A stretch of DNA of 64,000 nt from Steroidobacter gossypii (GTDB lineage: Bacteria; Pseudomonadota; Gammaproteobacteria; Steroidobacterales; Steroidobacteraceae): assembly GCF_016801985.1 (NCBI RefSeq), contig NZ_JAEVLS010000005.1:62001-126000 (forward strand), written 5' to 3'. The notes beneath the pieces are model-generated. The model did not search any database. It was given only the letters and a program-made list of their open reading frames with translations, and had not been told where the DNA came from. The position numbers were made by a program, and so were the translations under genes. Positions 1 through 8,696 of the stretch are shown one piece after another; positions within the stretch are counted from its first letter, which is position 1, and each line of letters starts with the position of its first letter.

Positions 1-1
1 C

Positions 2-1267
2 GGCCTGCCCACCGCAGGCGATGTCACCGCCAGGGAGATCTTTGGCGAGTTGCGCATCCCGTTGCTGGGCGGCCTGCCGTTCGTCGACACGTTGGCCGCC
101 AACGCGGCGTTCCGTCGCTCCGACTACGATCTGAAAGGAGTCGGCGAGGTGTGGACGTATCTCTATGGCCTCGACTGGCGCTTGAACGAAAATGTCGCGT
201 TGCGCGGTCAATTCCAGCGCGCCATCCGTGCGCCGAACGTCGCCGATCTGTACGGTGGCCTGCGTCAGAGCGTCGAGCCCGCCACCGATCCCTGCTCTGA
301 CCGGCAACCCCTCGCCGGGCAGACCGAAACCGTGCGCGCGCTGTGTATCGCAAGTGGCGTGCCGGAGGGCGCCGTGTTCTCGGGCGGCGTGCAGTCGAAC
401 AATATCATCCCGGCATTGTTCGGCGGCAATCCCAACGTCGGCGAAGAAGAGTCGGACACCCGCACCTTCGGCGTCGTGCTGACCCCGCAGGCGTTGCCGA
501 AACTGGCCGTGACGCTCGACTATTTCAACATCACGCTCGACGGCGCGATCGCGCAGCTGGGCGGCGGGCTGAACAACACCTTGAACCTTTGTTACAACGT
601 CATCCAGGACATCGACAGCGAGTTCTGCCAGGCCATCAATCGCAATCCGGTGAGCGGCGAGATCAGCATCCCGTTCTATGCCGAGATCCGCCAGGCCAAC
701 ACCGGCGGGCTGGAAACATCGGGCTTCGATCTGCAGGCGCGCTACGGCTTCGATTTCGGCTGGGGCCTGTTCGGCAACGGCAGCTCGCTCAACATCAACA
801 CGGCCTGGACTCGCACCGATGAGTTCACGTTGACACCGGTACAGGCGCTGCCGAGCGTGAAGAATCGCTGCGTGGGCTCTTACGGGACCACTTGCGGCGA
901 GCCCATCCCGGAGTACAAAGGGGTCACGCGCTTCACCTGGACCAGCGGTCCATTGAGCCTGAGCCTGCGGCATCGGTATATCGACGATGTGACCGTCGAT
1001 CGTTATCTGCTGCCGAAGCGCGCGGGCGCGACGCCGCCGGCGTACGGCGATCTGGTGAACCCGAAGCTGGACGCGATGAACTATCTGGACATGTCGTTCT
1101 CGTTCGACCTCGGTCGAGCGGTGGAGATCTTCGGCGGCATGAACAATCTGCTCGACGACGATCCGCCGCTGGTCGGCAGTGCGCAGATCCGCGCCAACAC
1201 CTGGCCTGCGACCTACGACTACAATGGCCGCACGATGTTCATCGGATTGACGGTCCGCACGTTGTGA
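2..1267 (+). CDS. TonB-dependent receptor, C-terminal part (5' end outside window)
   Basis: The reading frame is open from the first bases of the window to the TGA at 1265-1267, so only the C-terminal ~420 residues are present. The sequence has the look of an outer-membrane TonB-dependent beta-barrel: a segment with RGQFQRAIRAPNVADLY (a conserved barrel strand signature), alternating polar/aromatic strands, and a final strand with NGRTMFIGLTVRTL. The plug and TonB box are not in the window. It ends in Leu rather than the more usual aromatic residue. It lies 59 bases upstream of a secreted GH43 glycosidase on the same strand, which suggests uptake of oligosaccharides released from plant hemicellulose; that substrate is inference from context. 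Confidence 0.9.
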   Translation, partial: GLPTAGDVTAREIFGELRIPLLGGLPFVDTLAANAAFRRSDYDLKGVGEVWTYLYGLDWRLNENVALRGQFQRAIRAPNVADLYGGLRQSVEPATDPCSDRQPLAGQTETVRALCIASGVPEGAVFSGGVQSNNIIPALFGGNPNVGEEESDTRTFGVVLTPQALPKLAVTLDYFNITLDGAIAQLGGGLNNTLNLCYNVIQDIDSEFCQAINRNPVSGEISIPFYAEIRQANTGGLETSGFDLQARYGFDFGWGLFGNGSSLNINTAWTRTDEFTLTPVQALPSVKNRCVGSYGTTCGEPIPEYKGVTRFTWTSGPLSLSLRHRYIDDVTVDRYLLPKRAGATPPAYGDLVNPKLDAMNYLDMSFSFDLGRAVEIFGGMNNLLDDDPPLVGSAQIRANTWPATYDYNGRTMFIGLTVRTL

Positions 1268-1274
1268 TTGAAAG

Positions 1275-1315
1275 GTGGCGGCGTGATGGTCACCCCCATG
1301 CTGTCACGCCGCCAC
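1275..1315 (+). promoter_or_regulatory. 12-bp perfect inverted repeat between receptor and glycosidase genes
   Basis: GTGGCGGCGTGA at 1275-1286 is matched exactly by TCACGCCGCCAC at 1304-1315 with a 17-base loop. It begins 7 bases after the receptor stop codon and ends 11 bases before the glycosidase start. There is no T-run after it, so it is more likely an mRNA-stabilising or partial-termination hairpin within an operon than a full terminator. Confidence 0.6.
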
Positions 1316-1326
1316 AGGGATCGAAC

Positions 1327-4300
1327 ATGAAACCGATTGCGTTTGCTCTGGCCGGCGCGCTGGCGCTGGCTGCCTCTTTTGTAACCACCCCCGCCGGCGC
1401 CGCCGATCCGCCGCGCATCTATCGCAATCCGGTGCTGCATTCGGACTATTCCGATCCGGATGTGATTCGCGTCGGGGACAGCTACTACATGGTGGCCTCG
1501 ACGTTTCATTTCTCGCCGGGCCTGCCGGTGTTGAAATCCAAGGACCTGGTGCACTGGCAGCTGATCGGCCACGTGCTGTCGCGGCTCGACTTTCATCCCA
1601 GCTATGACTTGCCCGGCCCGGTGGAGTTCGACGACACCACCGAGCGCATCCCGTTCAACACCAGGATGGGCCATCGCTACGCCGCCGGCGTGTGGGCGCC
1701 TGCAATCCGCTTTCATGACGGGCGCTTCTATGTGTACTTCGCAACGCCCACCGAAGGCGTGTTCATGGCGAGTGCGGCTCGCGCCGAAGGCCCGTGGAGC
1801 GCGCCGGTCAAAGTCATCGACGAGCCGAACCTGGAAGATCCCTGCCCGCTCTGGGACGACGATGGCAACGCTTATCTGATTCATTCGCGCGTCGGCGCCG
1901 GGCCATTGATCCTGCGCAAGATGACCGCCGATGGCACCAAGGTGCTCGACGCCGGCACAGTGATCGTCGAAGACAAAGAGCGCCTGCCCATCCTCGAAGG
2001 CCCGAAGCTGCTCAAGCGTGACGGCTATTACTACATCTTCGCGCCGTACGGCGGCGTGGGCGAGGGCCCGCAAGCCGTGCTTCGCTCGCGGGATATCTAT
2101 GGTCCCTATGACGTTCGCACCGTGCTTTCCAAAGGCACGACTCACGTGCAGGCGCCTCATCAGGGTGGATACGTCGAGACGCCGTCGGCCCAGGGCTGGT
2201 TCCTGCACTTCAACAGCACCGGCGCCTACGGCCGCATCGTGCACATGCAGCCCGTGCGCTGGGAGGACGGCTGGCCTGTGATGGGCGAGCTGCTGCCGGG
2301 CGCGCCGAACGGCCAGCCCGTGCTGTCGCATGCCGTTCCGGACGTGGGCGGCACGTTCGATCCGGTCTCGATACAAACATCGGACGAGTTCGACAGCGCG
2401 CAGCTGGGCGTGCAGTGGGAGTGGAATCACAATCCCGCGAACTCACACTGGAGCCTGAGCGAGCGTCGCGGCTATCTGCGCTTGAAAGCGATGCCCGCGC
2501 CGAACTTCGTCAGCGCGAAGAACACACTCACCCAGGTTCTGCACGGTCGATCGTCGCAGATTACGACGCGCATCGTGGTGAGGCAGATGCACGATGGACA
2601 GAAGGCGGGGCTGGCGATGTTCGGCAAGCGGCCCAGCTGGATCGGACTGACCCAGCAGTCCGGCCAGCGTCGCCTCACCTTCTCTTATGCGGGCAACGAG
2701 ACCACCGGCGATGTCATCACCACAGAGTCGCTGCTGCTTCGGGTCAATGTCGATGACGAGTTCGCGCGCTACTCCTACAGTCTGGACGACGGCAAGACCT
2801 TCAAGCCCTTTGGCACACGCGCCAAACTGATGTTCAGCTGGTGGAAGGGCGCCCGCCCTGCCCTGTTCACCTACACCTCCCACAAAGCCGGCGGCGGCAT
2901 CGCCGACTTCGACTGGGTGCGCGTCAAAGACACGCGCATCGATCGGCAAGCGCTCGTGACCCGGCACAATCCGACGCTGACGCGCGTCGATCCGTCGGCG
3001 CCGCTGATGGTGGGCAATGGCAACATCGCTTTCACCGCCGACATCACGGGGCTGCAGACATTTCAGGAGCAGTACTCGCCGCTGTCGCCGCTGCTCACCC
3101 AAGCGCAATGGGCGTGGCACAGCTTCCCCAATCCCAAAGGATATCAGTACGAAGACAGCCTCGTTTCCGTCGACGTTCGCGGGCAGGCGCGACAATATCC
3201 TTGGCTCGAGGATTGGTCGGAGGCAAAGCGCCCGGAGATTCAATGGCTGCGCGAGAACCCGCACCGATTCTCGTTGGGCCGTCTGTCACTGCATCTGCTG
3301 TCGAGCGACGGCCATCCTGCGAAGTTCAGGGATCTGAAACAGACCTCGCAAACCTTGGACTTGTGGCGCGGCACGTTGCAGAGTCGTTTCGAGTTCGAAG
3401 GCCGCCCGGTGGACGTGGAGACCAGCGTGCATCCACGACTCGATCTGCTCCTGGTCCGCATCAACGCGCCTTCCTTCGATCGCTCGCGACTGGGCATCGA
3501 TCTGAAGTTTCCTGGCGTCGCCGCGCAGCTCAATCCGAATCCCGCGGACTGGCAGCATCCGGAGCGCCACAGCACCGAAGTGCTGGCGCGCACGGCGCGA
3601 CAGCTCTCGATCGAGCGGCGCCTCGATGACACGCGCTACTTCGTCGAAGCCGCGAGCGATGAAGATGTGACATTCGACTCCGTGGCGCCTCACACCATCC
3701 GCGTTCTGCCGAAGGACAACGACGGCAGCTTCACCTTCAGCGTGCTGTTTACGCCAGAGCGACATCAGCAGCCGCTGCCCTCTGCAGCGACCACGCGCGC
3801 GGCAGTAACCACGCATTGGGATACGCATTGGAACAACGGCGGCGTCATCGATTTCTCCGGCAGCACCGATCCTCGTGCCAAGGAGCTGGAGCGCCGGGTC
3901 GTGCTGTCTCAATATCTGATGGCGCTCAACGCGGCCGGCACGATGCCGCCGCAGGAGGAAGGCCTGTTCTCCAACAGCTGGAACGGAAAGTTTCATCTGG
4001 AGATGCATCCCTGGCACGCCGCGCACTTTGCGCTGTGGGGCCGGACGGAGCTTCTCGAACGCAGCATGCCCTGGTATCAGCAGCATCTGCCGCAAGCCAG
4101 GGCGCGGGCGGCTGCTCATGGCGTGAAGGGCGCGTGGTGGCCCAAGATGGTCGGCCCCGACGGTCTTGAAAGCCCGAGCACCATCACGCCCTTCCTGATG
4201 TGGCAGCAGCCTCATCCTATTTTTCTGGCCGAGCTGATCTATCGCGACCGGCCGAATCCGGTGACGTTGGCGCAGTACCAGGAGCTGGTGTTCGAAACGG

Positions 4301-5109
4301 CCGAGCTGCTCGCCTCGTTCGCGCACTATGATGGGCAACGCGATCGCTACGTGCTGGGACCGCCGCTGATTCCCGCGCAGGAAGTGTTTCCGCCGTTGAG
4401 CACGTTCAATCCGACGTTCGAGCTCGAGTATTTCCGCTTCGGTCTTGCAACGGCGCAGAGCTGGCGTGAGCGTCTGAAGATGCCGCGCAAGCCGGAGTGG
4501 GATCAGGTGCTCCAGAAACTCTCGCCGTTGCCGCAGCGGGACGGGCTGTATCTGGCCGTCGAGTCGTTTCCAGAGCAGTGGCAGCAGGCGCGCAGCCCTT
4601 CATGCTCGAACGGCAAGACGGCCGGGCAGTGTTGGAATCGCGATCATCCCTCGTTCGTCGGCGCGCTCGGTCTGCTACCCGGCGCCAGCGTCGATCGCGA
4701 AACGATGCGTCGAACGCTGCGCGCGGTCGAGTCACATTGGGATCTGCGGCAGACGTGGGGTTGGGACTTCCCTCTGCTCGCCATGACGGCCGCCCGGCTC
4801 CACGAGCCGGACAAGGCCGTCGATTACTTGCTGCATGCCTCGAGGAATTTCCAATTCGGTGTCAGTGGCATGACGCCGCGCGTGCATTTGAATGAGCACG
4901 CGGCCGATCTGGCGCCCTCCGCTGCCAGCACTCCGAATGCGGACGCAGGTTATCGTCGCCTTGCTGAAACGTATTTCCCATCGAACGGCGGCTTGCTGCT
5001 CGCCGTCGGGCTGATGGCTGCCGGCTGGGATGGCGAGCTTGCGCACTTGCCCGGCTTCCCGAAAGAAGGCTGGCAAGTGCGCGTGGAAGGATTGCGGCCG
5101 CTGCCTTGA
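1327..5109 (+). CDS. Secreted GH43 glycosidase (xylosidase/arabinofuranosidase type) fused to a six-hairpin glycosidase-like domain
   Basis: The protein has 1260 aa. Start: ATG at 1327, preceded by AGGGA and followed by a signal peptide (about residues 1-25, ending AGA-AD). Residues ~30-335 are a GH43 five-bladed propeller: the base Asp is D43 in SDPDV, the modulator D171 in EDPCPLWDDDG, and the acid E224 in ILEGPKLL. Residues ~345-530 match the GH43 C2 beta-sandwich. Residues ~545-1260 form a second large unit (PLMVGNGNIAFTADITG, SQYLMALNAAG, FSNSWNGKFHLEMHPWH) that looks like an (alpha/alpha)6 six-hairpin glycosidase such as those of GH65/GH95-like families; its activity is not known to me. 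A single-domain GH43 is usually 300-550 aa, so this is a fusion. It probably acts on arabinoxylan-type side chains in the periplasm or outside the cell. Confidence 0.88.
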   Translation: MKPIAFALAGALALAASFVTTPAGAADPPRIYRNPVLHSDYSDPDVIRVGDSYYMVASTFHFSPGLPVLKSKDLVHWQLIGHVLSRLDFHPSYDLPGPVEFDDTTERIPFNTRMGHRYAAGVWAPAIRFHDGRFYVYFATPTEGVFMASAARAEGPWSAPVKVIDEPNLEDPCPLWDDDGNAYLIHSRVGAGPLILRKMTADGTKVLDAGTVIVEDKERLPILEGPKLLKRDGYYYIFAPYGGVGEGPQAVLRSRDIYGPYDVRTVLSKGTTHVQAPHQGGYVETPSAQGWFLHFNSTGAYGRIVHMQPVRWEDGWPVMGELLPGAPNGQPVLSHAVPDVGGTFDPVSIQTSDEFDSAQLGVQWEWNHNPANSHWSLSERRGYLRLKAMPAPNFVSAKNTLTQVLHGRSSQITTRIVVRQMHDGQKAGLAMFGKRPSWIGLTQQSGQRRLTFSYAGNETTGDVITTESLLLRVNVDDEFARYSYSLDDGKTFKPFGTRAKLMFSWWKGARPALFTYTSHKAGGGIADFDWVRVKDTRIDRQALVTRHNPTLTRVDPSAPLMVGNGNIAFTADITGLQTFQEQYSPLSPLLTQAQWAWHSFPNPKGYQYEDSLVSVDVRGQARQYPWLEDWSEAKRPEIQWLRENPHRFSLGRLSLHLLSSDGHPAKFRDLKQTSQTLDLWRGTLQSRFEFEGRPVDVETSVHPRLDLLLVRINAPSFDRSRLGIDLKFPGVAAQLNPNPADWQHPERHSTEVLARTARQLSIERRLDDTRYFVEAASDEDVTFDSVAPHTIRVLPKDNDGSFTFSVLFTPERHQQPLPSAATTRAAVTTHWDTHWNNGGVIDFSGSTDPRAKELERRVVLSQYLMALNAAGTMPPQEEGLFSNSWNGKFHLEMHPWHAAHFALWGRTELLERSMPWYQQHLPQARARAAAHGVKGAWWPKMVGPDGLESPSTITPFLMWQQPHPIFLAELIYRDRPNPVTLAQYQELVFETAELLASFAHYDGQRDRYVLGPPLIPAQEVFPPLSTFNPTFELEYFRFGLATAQSWRERLKMPRKPEWDQVLQKLSPLPQRDGLYLAVESFPEQWQQARSPSCSNGKTAGQCWNRDHPSFVGALGLLPGASVDRETMRRTLRAVESHWDLRQTWGWDFPLLAMTAARLHEPDKAVDYLLHASRNFQFGVSGMTPRVHLNEHAADLAPSAASTPNADAGYRRLAETYFPSNGGLLLAVGLMAAGWDGELAHLPGFPKEGWQVRVEGLRPLP

Positions 5110-5115
5110 AAAGCC

Positions 5116-5964
5116 TCAGCCCGCGTACGCTTTGACCAGCTGTCGCTGCTCGCCCAGTTTATCGATGCCCAGACGCACGACGTTTCCGGCGCGCAGATAG
5201 ACGGGCGGCTTCTGCCCCAGGCCCACACCTGCAGGCGTCCCGGTGGAAATCAAATCGCCGGGGTGCAGGCTCATCATGCGGCTCAGATAGCTGATGAGGA
5301 ATGGAATGCGAAAGATCATGTTGGCGCTGCTGCCGTCCTGATAGCGCTTGCCGTCCACTTCCAGCCACATGCGCAGCGCGTGCGGATCCGGGACTTCGTC
5401 CCTGGTGACCAGCCACGGACCGGTCGGGCCGAATGTGTCGCAGCCTTTGCCCTTGTCCCAGGTGCCGCCGCGCTCGAGCTGATACTCGCGCTCGGAAACG
5501 TCGTTGATCACGCAGTACCCGGCAACATGTGACATCGCATGCGCCTCCTCGATGTAACGACCGCCCTGGCCGATCACCACGCCGAGCTCGACTTCCCAAT
5601 CCGTCTTGAGCGAGCCGCGAGGAATCTCGATGTCGTCGTTCGGCCCGACCACCGCGCTGGTCCATTTGCCGAACACCACCGGCTCGCTGGGAATCGGCAG
5701 GTTCGACTCGGCGGCGTGATCGGAGAAGTTCAGGCCGATACAAATGAATTTGCCGATCCGACCCACGCATGCGCCGAGACGCACGCCGTCCTCGACCCGG
5801 GGCAGCGTCGACGGATCGATCGACGCCAGCCGGTCCAGTCCCGCAGGCGTCAACGCGTCTCCAGCGATGTCCGTCACCACGCTGCTGAGATCGCGAATCT
5901 TGCCAGTGGCATCCAGCAGTCCTGGCCGCTCCTGTCCGGGCGGGCCGAAGCGAAGTAATTTCAT
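5116..5964 (-). CDS. FAA-family hydrolase (2,4-diketo-3-deoxy sugar-acid hydrolase type)
   Basis: The protein has 282 aa. The start was placed at ATG 5964 (MKLLRFG) because it follows a GAGGGA ribosome site and matches the family N-terminus; an upstream in-frame start at 5994 is less likely. Family signature: FICIGLNFSDHA, the acidic metal site E124/E126 (DWEVELGVVIG) and D155 (NDVSERE), and STGTPAGVG near the C-terminus. The length is typical. Enzymes of this subgroup cleave 2,4-diketo-3-deoxy-aldonates into pyruvate plus L-lactate, glycolate or glycerate; the older annotation would be ureidoglycolate lyase or fumarylacetoacetase. A divergent GntR regulator and nearby hydroxyacid enzymes favour a sugar-acid role. 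Substrate not determined. Confidence 0.85.
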   Translation of the reverse strand: MKLLRFGPPGQERPGLLDATGKIRDLSSVVTDIAGDALTPAGLDRLASIDPSTLPRVEDGVRLGACVGRIGKFICIGLNFSDHAAESNLPIPSEPVVFGKWTSAVVGPNDDIEIPRGSLKTDWEVELGVVIGQGGRYIEEAHAMSHVAGYCVINDVSEREYQLERGGTWDKGKGCDTFGPTGPWLVTRDEVPDPHALRMWLEVDGKRYQDGSSANMIFRIPFLISYLSRMMSLHPGDLISTGTPAGVGLGQKPPVYLRAGNVVRLGIDKLGEQRQLVKAYAG

Positions 5965-6139
5965 GGCTTCCCTCGTGAAGTGGACGAGTTGCACGCCATC
6001 GAGGCCGTGCGGCCGAAAGTATAGATGCAGCCGCGCGTCGCCGGCTGCCGCTGTTGACCCCCAGCTCGCCTGCGCGGCGTGCGCTGGGCGTTTTCATGCG
6101 GGGGCGTGCGCGCCGGACCATGCGAACAAATCCAACTCA

Positions 6140-6151
6140 CTGATATACCAT
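6140..6151 (-). promoter_or_regulatory. Candidate GntR-family operator
   Basis: On the minus strand this reads ATGGTATATCAG. Its core TGGTATATCA differs by one base from the palindrome TGGTATACCA typical of FadR-subfamily GntR sites. It lies between the FAA hydrolase and the GntR gene, only 7 bases before the regulator's ATG, so autoregulation is plausible. A close relative is at 9955-9966. Confidence 0.45.
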
Positions 6152-6158
6152 TGCAAGC

Positions 6159-6875
6159 ATGCCCAGCCGACGAAGCCCGCAACAGGACATGCGCCCTGCT
6201 CCCGCCCGCGACGCGGAACCCGCGGCCGAGGGTCGTCGACTGAGCGAAGTGGCGTATCAGGCCATTCTCGAAGGCCTGTTTACTCGCAAAATCGCCGCCG
6301 GCGCGTTTCTTTCGCAAAACGACCTGGTCCGCATGTTCGGCGTGCCGGTGCAGCCGCTGCGCGATGCGCTGCGCATTCTGGAAGCAGAAGGCGTGCTCAC
6401 TATTCATCCGCGCGCCGGCATCGAGTTCCTGAAGCCGGATCTGGAGCTGGCGCGCAGCACTTATCAATTCCGTTCCATCATGGAGCGCGCAGCGGTCCGG
6501 ACCTATGCGGAAACCGCAGACGCAGCCGCGATTACGCAACTGATGCAGGATCATCAGTCGTTGCTCGAACGGATTGGCGCCGATGGCTTCCTCGCCGAGC
6601 ATTCCGAGCTGCTGCAAGTACTGGAAGAACGATTGCATGGCGAGATGGTGGCGAGCCTGCGCAATCCGCTGATCGAGACCACGGCGCGGCGGCTCAAGAA
6701 CTATCTGACGTTGATCAAGCTGGATCGGCGCATCACAGCGCCGCTGGCCTTGCGCACCTTGCGCGAGCACATGGAGATCCTGGACGCCTGTCTGCGGCGC
6801 GATGCCGATCAGGCCGAAGCGGCGCTGGGCCGCCATTTCCAGGCGGCGCTCCAACGCATTCTCGGGATGTTTTGA
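6159..6875 (+). CDS. GntR-family transcriptional regulator (FadR/FCD subfamily)
   Basis: The protein has 238 aa. Residues ~28-95 are the winged helix-turn-helix (EVAYQAILEGLFTRKIAAG, QNDLVRMFGVPVQPLRDALRILEAEGVL). Residues ~100-235 form an all-helical FCD ligand domain with conserved RSIMERAAVR and the C-terminal LREHMEILDACLRRDADQAEAALGRHF. FCD regulators usually respond to small organic or sugar acids. It is divergent from the FAA hydrolase with a shared ~195-base promoter region, so it probably controls that gene, and perhaps the hydroxyacid operon downstream as well, which carries a similar box upstream. Confidence 0.9.
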   Translation: MPSRRSPQQDMRPAPARDAEPAAEGRRLSEVAYQAILEGLFTRKIAAGAFLSQNDLVRMFGVPVQPLRDALRILEAEGVLTIHPRAGIEFLKPDLELARSTYQFRSIMERAAVRTYAETADAAAITQLMQDHQSLLERIGADGFLAEHSELLQVLEERLHGEMVASLRNPLIETTARRLKNYLTLIKLDRRITAPLALRTLREHMEILDACLRRDADQAEAALGRHFQAALQRILGMF

Positions 6876-6898
6876 TCGTCTCGAACGAGCGGCGCGGC

Positions 6899-7711
6899 TC
6901 AGCCAATCACCGAGCGATCCGCCCCCAGCCGGATCACCAGATCCGCGCGGCCAGGCATCTCGATCAGGATGTGTCGGGTCAGTCGCTCGTAGTGCTGGAC
7001 GAAGCGCGCGAGCGCGGCGTCATTCATCACGCCTGAAACGCTCCCAGTGGTTTGCGCGCGCAGCTCCTGCTCCTGTTGAGTGCGCCATTTGAGCACCACA
7101 TCGAACGAAGGCGCCGCGAGCAGCACCAGCAGATCGATCTTGGCGAACAGACGTTGGTATTCGCCACCCAACGCATCGTTGACGTAGCGGCGCCAACGAC
7201 CGTCGACATCCTCATTGGCTTCGAGCTGATTCACCGGTTGATCCAGCGCTTCGAGCCCCTGCGGGCGCGCGCCGACGCACCAGCCTTCGAACAACACCAG
7301 TTGCGCAGGCCCTTGAACCGAATCCCACTGGGAAGCGGGGCGGCGATCGTCGATGGCTTTGTCGAAGCGCGGCAGCGGCACTCGCCCGCTGTGCGCGAGC
7401 GCGTTCAACGTGTGAACTCCAAGCTTCGTGTCGTGCGTTCCGGGCACGCCGCGCGTGCGAAGCAGTGGATGCACATGCTTCGCAAGCGTTACTCGATCCG
7501 CGAGCGATAGATACAGATCGTCGAGAGAAAGGTTTGCAACGCTGAGCCCGGCCTGGCTGAACTGCGCGGTGAGCGTTTTGCAAACCGTGCTCTTGCCGCT
7601 GCCCTGACTGCCACAGATGCCGACCACCAACGGCCGCTTGCCTCGCTCCGGCAATCGAGCCCGGATGGCGCGTTCGATCAGGGCCGCAGCGGAGGTTGGT
7701 TCAGGCGACAC
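6899..7711 (-). CDS. D-glycerate 3-kinase-like P-loop kinase
   Basis: The protein has 270 aa if started at GTG 7711, which overlaps the end of the upstream dehydrogenase gene by 11 bases. No better start exists in frame after that gene, and the ribosome site is weak, so translational coupling is likely. A Walker A motif sits at residues ~34-42 (GSQGSGKST), followed by SLDDLYLS, RGVPGTHD and LVLFEGWCVG, the pattern of the bacterial and plant D-glycerate 3-kinase family related to phosphoribulokinase. Expected reaction: ATP-dependent conversion of D-glycerate to 3-phosphoglycerate. It lies in an operon behind a hydroxyacid dehydrogenase and an FMN oxidase, so it would return C2/C3 acids to glycolysis. 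Confidence 0.82.
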   Translation of the reverse strand: MSPEPTSAAALIERAIRARLPERGKRPLVVGICGSQGSGKSTVCKTLTAQFSQAGLSVANLSLDDLYLSLADRVTLAKHVHPLLRTRGVPGTHDTKLGVHTLNALAHSGRVPLPRFDKAIDDRRPASQWDSVQGPAQLVLFEGWCVGARPQGLEALDQPVNQLEANEDVDGRWRRYVNDALGGEYQRLFAKIDLLVLLAAPSFDVVLKWRTQQEQELRAQTTGSVSGVMNDAALARFVQHYERLTRHILIEMPGRADLVIRLGADRSVIG

Positions 7712-8672
7712 GGTTGGGAGGCGTTCGGCCGGCGAAGAAGCTGTCGAGATTATCGGCCATTTGCATGCCCATCGCAGTACGCGCTTCCAGCGTGGCGCTG
7801 CCCAGGTGCGGCAGCAGGACCACGTTCTCGAGCTCCTGCAACGCCGCCGACACCGCCGGCTCGCGCTCGTAAACATCCAGCCCGGCAGCAGCGATCTGTC
7901 GTTGCGCGAGCGCCGTGGCCAGCGCCTCTTCGTCCACCACGCTGCCGCGCGCGGTGTTGATGAGAATCGCCGAAGGTTTCATGCGAGAAAGGGTTTGCGC
8001 ATTGATCAAGTGACGCGTGGCCGCGCCGCCGGGGCAATGTAACGACACGATATCGGAGGCGGCCAACAGGCTTTCCAGCGTCGCATGATGTTCGGCGGCG
8101 AGCGCGCGCTCTTCTTCGGCAGTCGCGCGAGTACGCGAGTGATATGCGATGCGCATTCCGAGTGCCGCTCGCGCCCGTCGCGCAGCCTCCTTGGCGATGC
8201 GGCCGAAGCCGATCAGGCCCAGTGTTTTTCCTTTCACATCCATGCCAAGCAATTGCGTCGGGGCCCAGCCGGTCCATTTGCCGGTGCGCACCAGACGCTC
8301 GCCCTCGCCTGCGCGTCGGCTCGTCATCAGGATCAACAGAAGGGTGAGCTCGGCGGTGGCATCCGTGAGCGCATCGGGCGTGTTGGTCACCACCAGATTT
8401 GCGCTCTTCGCCGCGGCCAGGTCGATGTGCTCGAAGCCTGCACCGAAGTTCGCGATGATGCGCGTCCTCAAGCCGGCGCTCAGCAACAGCGCCGCGTCGA
8501 GCTTATCGGTGATGGTGGGCGACAACGCATCGTAGCTTCGCAGCGCCATCAACAACGCTTCGGGGCCGAGCGGCCGGTCGTCGGGATTGACGGTCACTTC
8601 ATAGCTGGCGCGCAGACGCTCCAGCACCGCAGCGGGCAATCGACGCGTGATGAGCAGGCTTGGACGGGGCAT
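7701..8672 (-). CDS. D-2-hydroxyacid dehydrogenase (glyoxylate/hydroxypyruvate reductase type)
   Basis: The protein has 323 aa, the normal length for the family. The NAD(P) Rossmann motif is GLIGFGRIA at ~152-160. The catalytic Arg is R242 (NTARGSVVDE), the Glu is in DVYEREP (~269-271) and the His is H289 (LPHLGSAT). The IANFGAGFEHID and TNTPDALTDATAEL segments are characteristic of the GyaR/GRHPR group. Likely role: reduction of glyoxylate or hydroxypyruvate to glycolate or D-glycerate, feeding the kinase encoded next in the operon. The substrate is inferred from family and context. Confidence 0.88.
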   Translation of the reverse strand: MPRPSLLITRRLPAAVLERLRASYEVTVNPDDRPLGPEALLMALRSYDALSPTITDKLDAALLLSAGLRTRIIANFGAGFEHIDLAAAKSANLVVTNTPDALTDATAELTLLLILMTSRRAGEGERLVRTGKWTGWAPTQLLGMDVKGKTLGLIGFGRIAKEAARRARAALGMRIAYHSRTRATAEEERALAAEHHATLESLLAASDIVSLHCPGGAATRHLINAQTLSRMKPSAILINTARGSVVDEEALATALAQRQIAAAGLDVYEREPAVSAALQELENVVLLPHLGSATLEARTAMGMQMADNLDSFFAGRTPPNRVA

Positions 8673-8696
8673 GAAGAGATGATTCCTGACAGATTC

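Noticed and set aside
892-1326. Extension of the glycosidase frame upstream of its ATG
   Set aside because: It overlaps the TonB receptor gene, and the signal peptide and ribosome site mark 1327 as the start.
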